A DNA stretch of 64,000 bases, from contig JNKK01000007.1 in the NCBI GenBank assembly GCA_000702845.1, positions 1-64,000 of the forward strand, in the 5' to 3' direction. Position 1 is the stretch's first letter. The number at the start of each line of letters is the position of its first letter. Position numbers and translations under genes: made by a program. The stretch comes from Lachnospiraceae bacterium FE2018. GTDB taxonomy: Bacteria; Bacillota; Clostridia; Lachnospirales; Lachnospiraceae. The notes below the pieces were generated by a model. That model was not told where the DNA came from. It saw nothing but the letters and a program-made list of their open reading frames with translations, and made no database searches. Positions 61,573-64,000 of this stretch are shown in pieces.

Positions 61573-62199
61573 ATGGCAGAAAAACTGACGGAGAGAAGCC
61601 TGACCGGATTTATTGAGGTACTTGCCGCAAAAGAACCGGTCCCTGGCGGCGGCGGCGCAGCTGCGGCTGCCGGTGCACTGGGCGCGGCACTTTGCATGAT
61701 GGTCGGAAATTACACAGTCGGCAAGAAAAAATATGCCGCATGGGAGGCAGATGTCCTTCGGATGATGAATGAAGCAGACCGTCTGCAGAAGGAACTGATC
61801 CGTCTGGTTGATGCGGATGCCGATGCGTTCACGCCGCTTTCACAGGCATATGCTATACCAAAAGAGGATCCGAAACGCGCTGAGATTCTGGAAGAAGCGA
61901 CAATCGGCGCCTGTGAGGCACCGATGGAAATGGTCCGCTGCGCGGCACAGACGATCGATCTCCTCGAGGAAATGCAGGAGAAGGGAAGCGTCATGCTGAT
62001 CTCGGATGTCGGCTGCGGCGCACTGCTCTCCGGAGCAGCGCTTGAATGTGCCGCCATGAATGTATTTATTAATACAAAATCAATGCGGAATCGCACATTG
62101 GCAGAAAAACTGGAACAGGAGGCAGAGCATCTGCTGGCTGTCTATAAGGAAAAAGCAGAAAAGATAGCGGACAACGTCACCGGAAGAATCAGAAAATAA
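61573..62199 (+). CDS. fchA: cyclodeaminase/cyclohydrolase family protein (methenyl-THF cyclohydrolase)
   Basis: Helical enzyme of 208 residues of the FTCD C-terminal/FchA family, hydrolysing methenyl-tetrahydrofolate to formyl-tetrahydrofolate or deaminating formimino-folate. The Gly/Ala-rich opening EPVPGGGGAAAAAGALGAALCMMV (about 16-39) is the family hallmark, and the DVGCGALLSGAALECAAMNVFIN block (about 141-163) follows. Its place between fhs and folD points to C1 flow rather than histidine degradation; no hut genes are near. Confidence 0.93.
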   Translation: MAEKLTERSLTGFIEVLAAKEPVPGGGGAAAAAGALGAALCMMVGNYTVGKKKYAAWEADVLRMMNEADRLQKELIRLVDADADAFTPLSQAYAIPKEDPKRAEILEEATIGACEAPMEMVRCAAQTIDLLEEMQEKGSVMLISDVGCGALLSGAALECAAMNVFINTKSMRNRTLAEKLEQEAEHLLAVYKEKAEKIADNVTGRIRK

Positions 62200-62218
62200 A
62201 AAGGAAGTAGCAGCATAT

Positions 62219-63079
62219 ATGGCGGAGATATGGAGAGGACTGCCGGTAGCCAGAGCGCTTACGGAACAGTTGATCGGCAGAAGAGAAAAACTGGAAGAGA
62301 TGGGTGTGTACCCGACGCTTGCAATTGTACGTTCCGGCGAAAAGGGAGATGACATTGCCTACGAAAATGGCGCAATCAAGCGATGTGAAAAAATCGGAAT
62401 CCAGGTGCGGCGTTTCATTTTGCCGGCGGATTGTTCCGAGGAACAGCTGCTGAACGTGATCCGTGAGATCAATATGGATCCGACCATTCACGGCTGTCTT
62501 CTGTTCCGTCCGATGCAGGACCGCACGATTCAGGCGAAGGCCTGTGAACTACTGGATCCTGATAAGGATTCAGATGGAATGACCCCGCATTCTCTTGCGG
62601 CGGTGTTTACCGGAAAGGGAAGCGGATATGCTCCGTGTACTGCGGAAGCATGTATGGAGATATTGGATTATTACGGAGCCGATCTCACGGGAAAACGTGT
62701 CACTGTCATCGGACGCAGCCTGGTTGTCGGAAGACCGGTTTCCATGATGCTGCAGGCGCGCAACGCGACGGTGACAATGTGCCATACGAAGACCCGGGAC
62801 CTTCCGGCTGTCTGTCGCGAAGCGGAAGTGCTGGTCGCGACGGCAGGACGCGCAGAACTGGTCAGAAAAGAATTTCTTTCACCGGGACAGATTGTTATAG
62901 ATGTCGGAATCAACGCGGATGATGACGGAAATTTATTCGGGGATGTCGCATTTGGCGAAGCAGAAGAGATTGTCAGTGCAATTACACCGGTGCCGGGCGG
63001 CGTCGGTTCTGTTACGACCGCTGTACTGGCAAAGCATGTGATTATGACGGCTGAAAAAATGGCCGGTATGACACGATGA
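62219..63079 (+). CDS. folD: methylene-THF dehydrogenase/methenyl-THF cyclohydrolase
   Basis: Enzyme of 286 residues converting methylene-THF to formyl-THF. Signatures: ILPADCSEEQLLNVI region with catalytic Lys expected in the YVxxK position, here altered: the typical YVKNK-like segment reads YENGAIKRCEKIG (about 46-58), still with Lys. Further, LLFRPMQ (family QLPLP site changed), DKDSDGMTPHSLAAVFTGKG, PCTAEACMEILDYY, VIGRSLVVGRPVSMML and PVPGGVGSVTTAVLAKH. The changed QLPLP block and Tyr position make it a divergent FolD. The TGA overlaps the folC ATG by four bases. Confidence 0.92.
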   Translation: MAEIWRGLPVARALTEQLIGRREKLEEMGVYPTLAIVRSGEKGDDIAYENGAIKRCEKIGIQVRRFILPADCSEEQLLNVIREINMDPTIHGCLLFRPMQDRTIQAKACELLDPDKDSDGMTPHSLAAVFTGKGSGYAPCTAEACMEILDYYGADLTGKRVTVIGRSLVVGRPVSMMLQARNATVTMCHTKTRDLPAVCREAEVLVATAGRAELVRKEFLSPGQIVIDVGINADDDGNLFGDVAFGEAEEIVSAITPVPGGVGSVTTAVLAKHVIMTAEKMAGMTR

Positions 63080-64000
63080 ATTATCAGGAGGCCATGCAGT
63101 TTGTCAGGGCAGCGGATGCACTGGGCTGCACACCGGGACTTTCGCGTGTGACAGAGCTTCTGGACAGGCTGGGAAACCCGCAGAACCGGCTGCGGTGCAT
63201 TCATATTGCCGGAACGAACGGAAAGGGATCAACGGCAGCCATGCTGGCATCTGTTCTGAAGGCGGCGGGTTACCGGACAGGTCTGTATACGACACCGCAT
63301 CTGACCAGCTACAGAGAGCGTATTATGGTGGACGGAGAGCAGATTTCTGAGCAGGATTTCTGCCTTGCAGCAGAAATTGTCCGCGCTGCGGCAGAAGACA
63401 TGAAAGAAACGCCTTCCGAGTTCGAGCGTTTTACGCCGATGGCCTTTGTGCATTTTTTGAATAAGAAGTGTGAGATTGCAGTGATTGAGACCGGAATGGG
63501 CGGCAGACTGGATGCGACGAATGTCATTGCCCGGCCGGAACTTGATGTGATTGCACATATTGCGATGGATCATACGGAATATCTGGGCGATACCATTGAG
63601 GAGATAGCTGCGGAGAAAGCGGGTATTATCAAACCGGATACCGATGTCGTTCTAATGAAGCAGTCCGGACAGGTTGAACAGATCATCAGAGAGCGGTTTG
63701 AATTATGCAGCCGTTCCCGGATACTGTGTATTACAGATCCGGAACAGATGAATGTCGCCGCGTACAGTCTCGAAGGGTTTCATTTTTCCTATCGCGGCAG
63801 AAAGAATCTGTTTCTTCCGATGGCAGGTGTTTTTCAGCAGCAAAATGTCATGCTGGTACTCGACGCAGTCGATCTTCTCTGCCGGAAAGGGTGGAATATT
63901 CCGGATGAAGCGATCCGGACAGGACTAAAGCAGGTCAGCTGGCCCGCGCGCTTTGAGATTCTGCAGAAACAGCCGCTTGTTCTTTTGGACGGTGCACACA
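63076..64000 (+). CDS. folC: folylpolyglutamate synthase / dihydrofolate synthase (5' part, runs off the window)
   Basis: The first 308 codons of a Mur-ligase-like enzyme that adds glutamate residues to folates. The P-loop is HIAGTNGKGSTAAML (about 40-54). The conserved blocks TTPHLTSYRERIMVDGEQI, ETGMGGRLDATNVI, HIAMDHTEYLGDTIEEIAAEKAGIIK and SWPARFE are present, and the frame is still open at LLDGAH when the window ends. Full-length enzymes have about 430 residues, so the last quarter is missing here. The ATG overlaps the folD stop (ATGA). Confidence 0.95.
   Translation, partial: MNYQEAMQFVRAADALGCTPGLSRVTELLDRLGNPQNRLRCIHIAGTNGKGSTAAMLASVLKAAGYRTGLYTTPHLTSYRERIMVDGEQISEQDFCLAAEIVRAAAEDMKETPSEFERFTPMAFVHFLNKKCEIAVIETGMGGRLDATNVIARPELDVIAHIAMDHTEYLGDTIEEIAAEKAGIIKPDTDVVLMKQSGQVEQIIRERFELCSRSRILCITDPEQMNVAAYSLEGFHFSYRGRKNLFLPMAGVFQQQNVMLVLDAVDLLCRKGWNIPDEAIRTGLKQVSWPARFEILQKQPLVLLDGAH

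Noticed and set aside
1-64000. Prophage, integrative element or insertion sequence
   Set aside because: No integrase, transposase, phage structural or conjugation genes were recognised, and the tRNA-Leu 3' end has no visible duplicate nearby.

Overview
The window reads as chromosomal DNA of an anaerobic, fermentative Gram-positive of the class Clostridia, most like the Lachnospiraceae. The evidence is the gene content: a four-subunit pyruvate:ferredoxin oxidoreductase, a monomeric [FeFe]-hydrogenase, a butyryl-CoA:acetate-type CoA-transferase, the fhs-fchA-folD one-carbon set, the Firmicute order gdpP-rplI-dnaB, a class B sortase, a VaFE/SpaA surface protein, and GGAGG-type ribosome binding sites throughout. 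No insertion sequence, integrase, prophage, CRISPR array or rRNA was seen. One tRNA-Leu(CAG) is present.

Layout. 1-6 kb: a very large RND exporter with an internal coiled-coil insertion, diverging from a class B sortase, then a sirtuin. 6.6-11.1 kb: replication and c-di-AMP genes (ssb, gdpP, rplI, dnaB). 11.2-22 kb: asd overlapping topoisomerase III, a 195-nt imperfect palindrome, a PLP lyase, a Y-family polymerase with a small overlapping partner, an acetyltransferase, a glycogen debranching enzyme and the CoA-transferase. 22-31.8 kb: accessory and metabolic single genes (AAA ATPase, Gfo/Idh/MocA oxidoreductase, pRiA4b/SEC-C protein, truncated-looking remnants beside an AraC regulator, SDR, two ABM-domain proteins, HAD phosphatase, ArsC-like protein, thioesterase, left-handed beta-helix protein). 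31.8-38.9 kb: the NifU-like/GGGtGRT pair, an MFS remnant, a PTS-IIC-like transporter diverging from a 3H (NiaR-type) regulator, EutH and the [FeFe]-hydrogenase. 39-45.8 kb: MarR, porCDAB, LysR, a striking periodic GCATGC array, DAHP synthase and a lone HypA. 45.8-52.4 kb: purC, a D-2-hydroxyacid dehydrogenase with a flavin reductase, asnB, an L,D-transpeptidase and the tRNA. 52.5-64 kb: repeated covarying hairpins, the 1636-residue surface protein, a small exporter, nrdR, proB and the folate C1 cluster, ending inside folC.

How the genes fit together. Pyruvate oxidised by PorCDAB yields acetyl-CoA and reduced ferredoxin. The [FeFe]-hydrogenase can discharge the ferredoxin, and the CoA-transferase can finish butyrate formation. 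Fhs, FchA, FolD and FolC handle formate-derived one-carbon units on polyglutamylated tetrahydrofolate. The cell-surface genes (sortase, L,D-transpeptidase, VaFE/SpaA protein) are scattered rather than clustered.

The most unusual non-coding feature is at 43946-44245, upstream of DAHP synthase. Twelve GCATGC or near-GCATGC boxes alternate with offsets of 30 and 23 bp, a 53-bp period, although the DNA between them has diverged. Its function is unknown to me.
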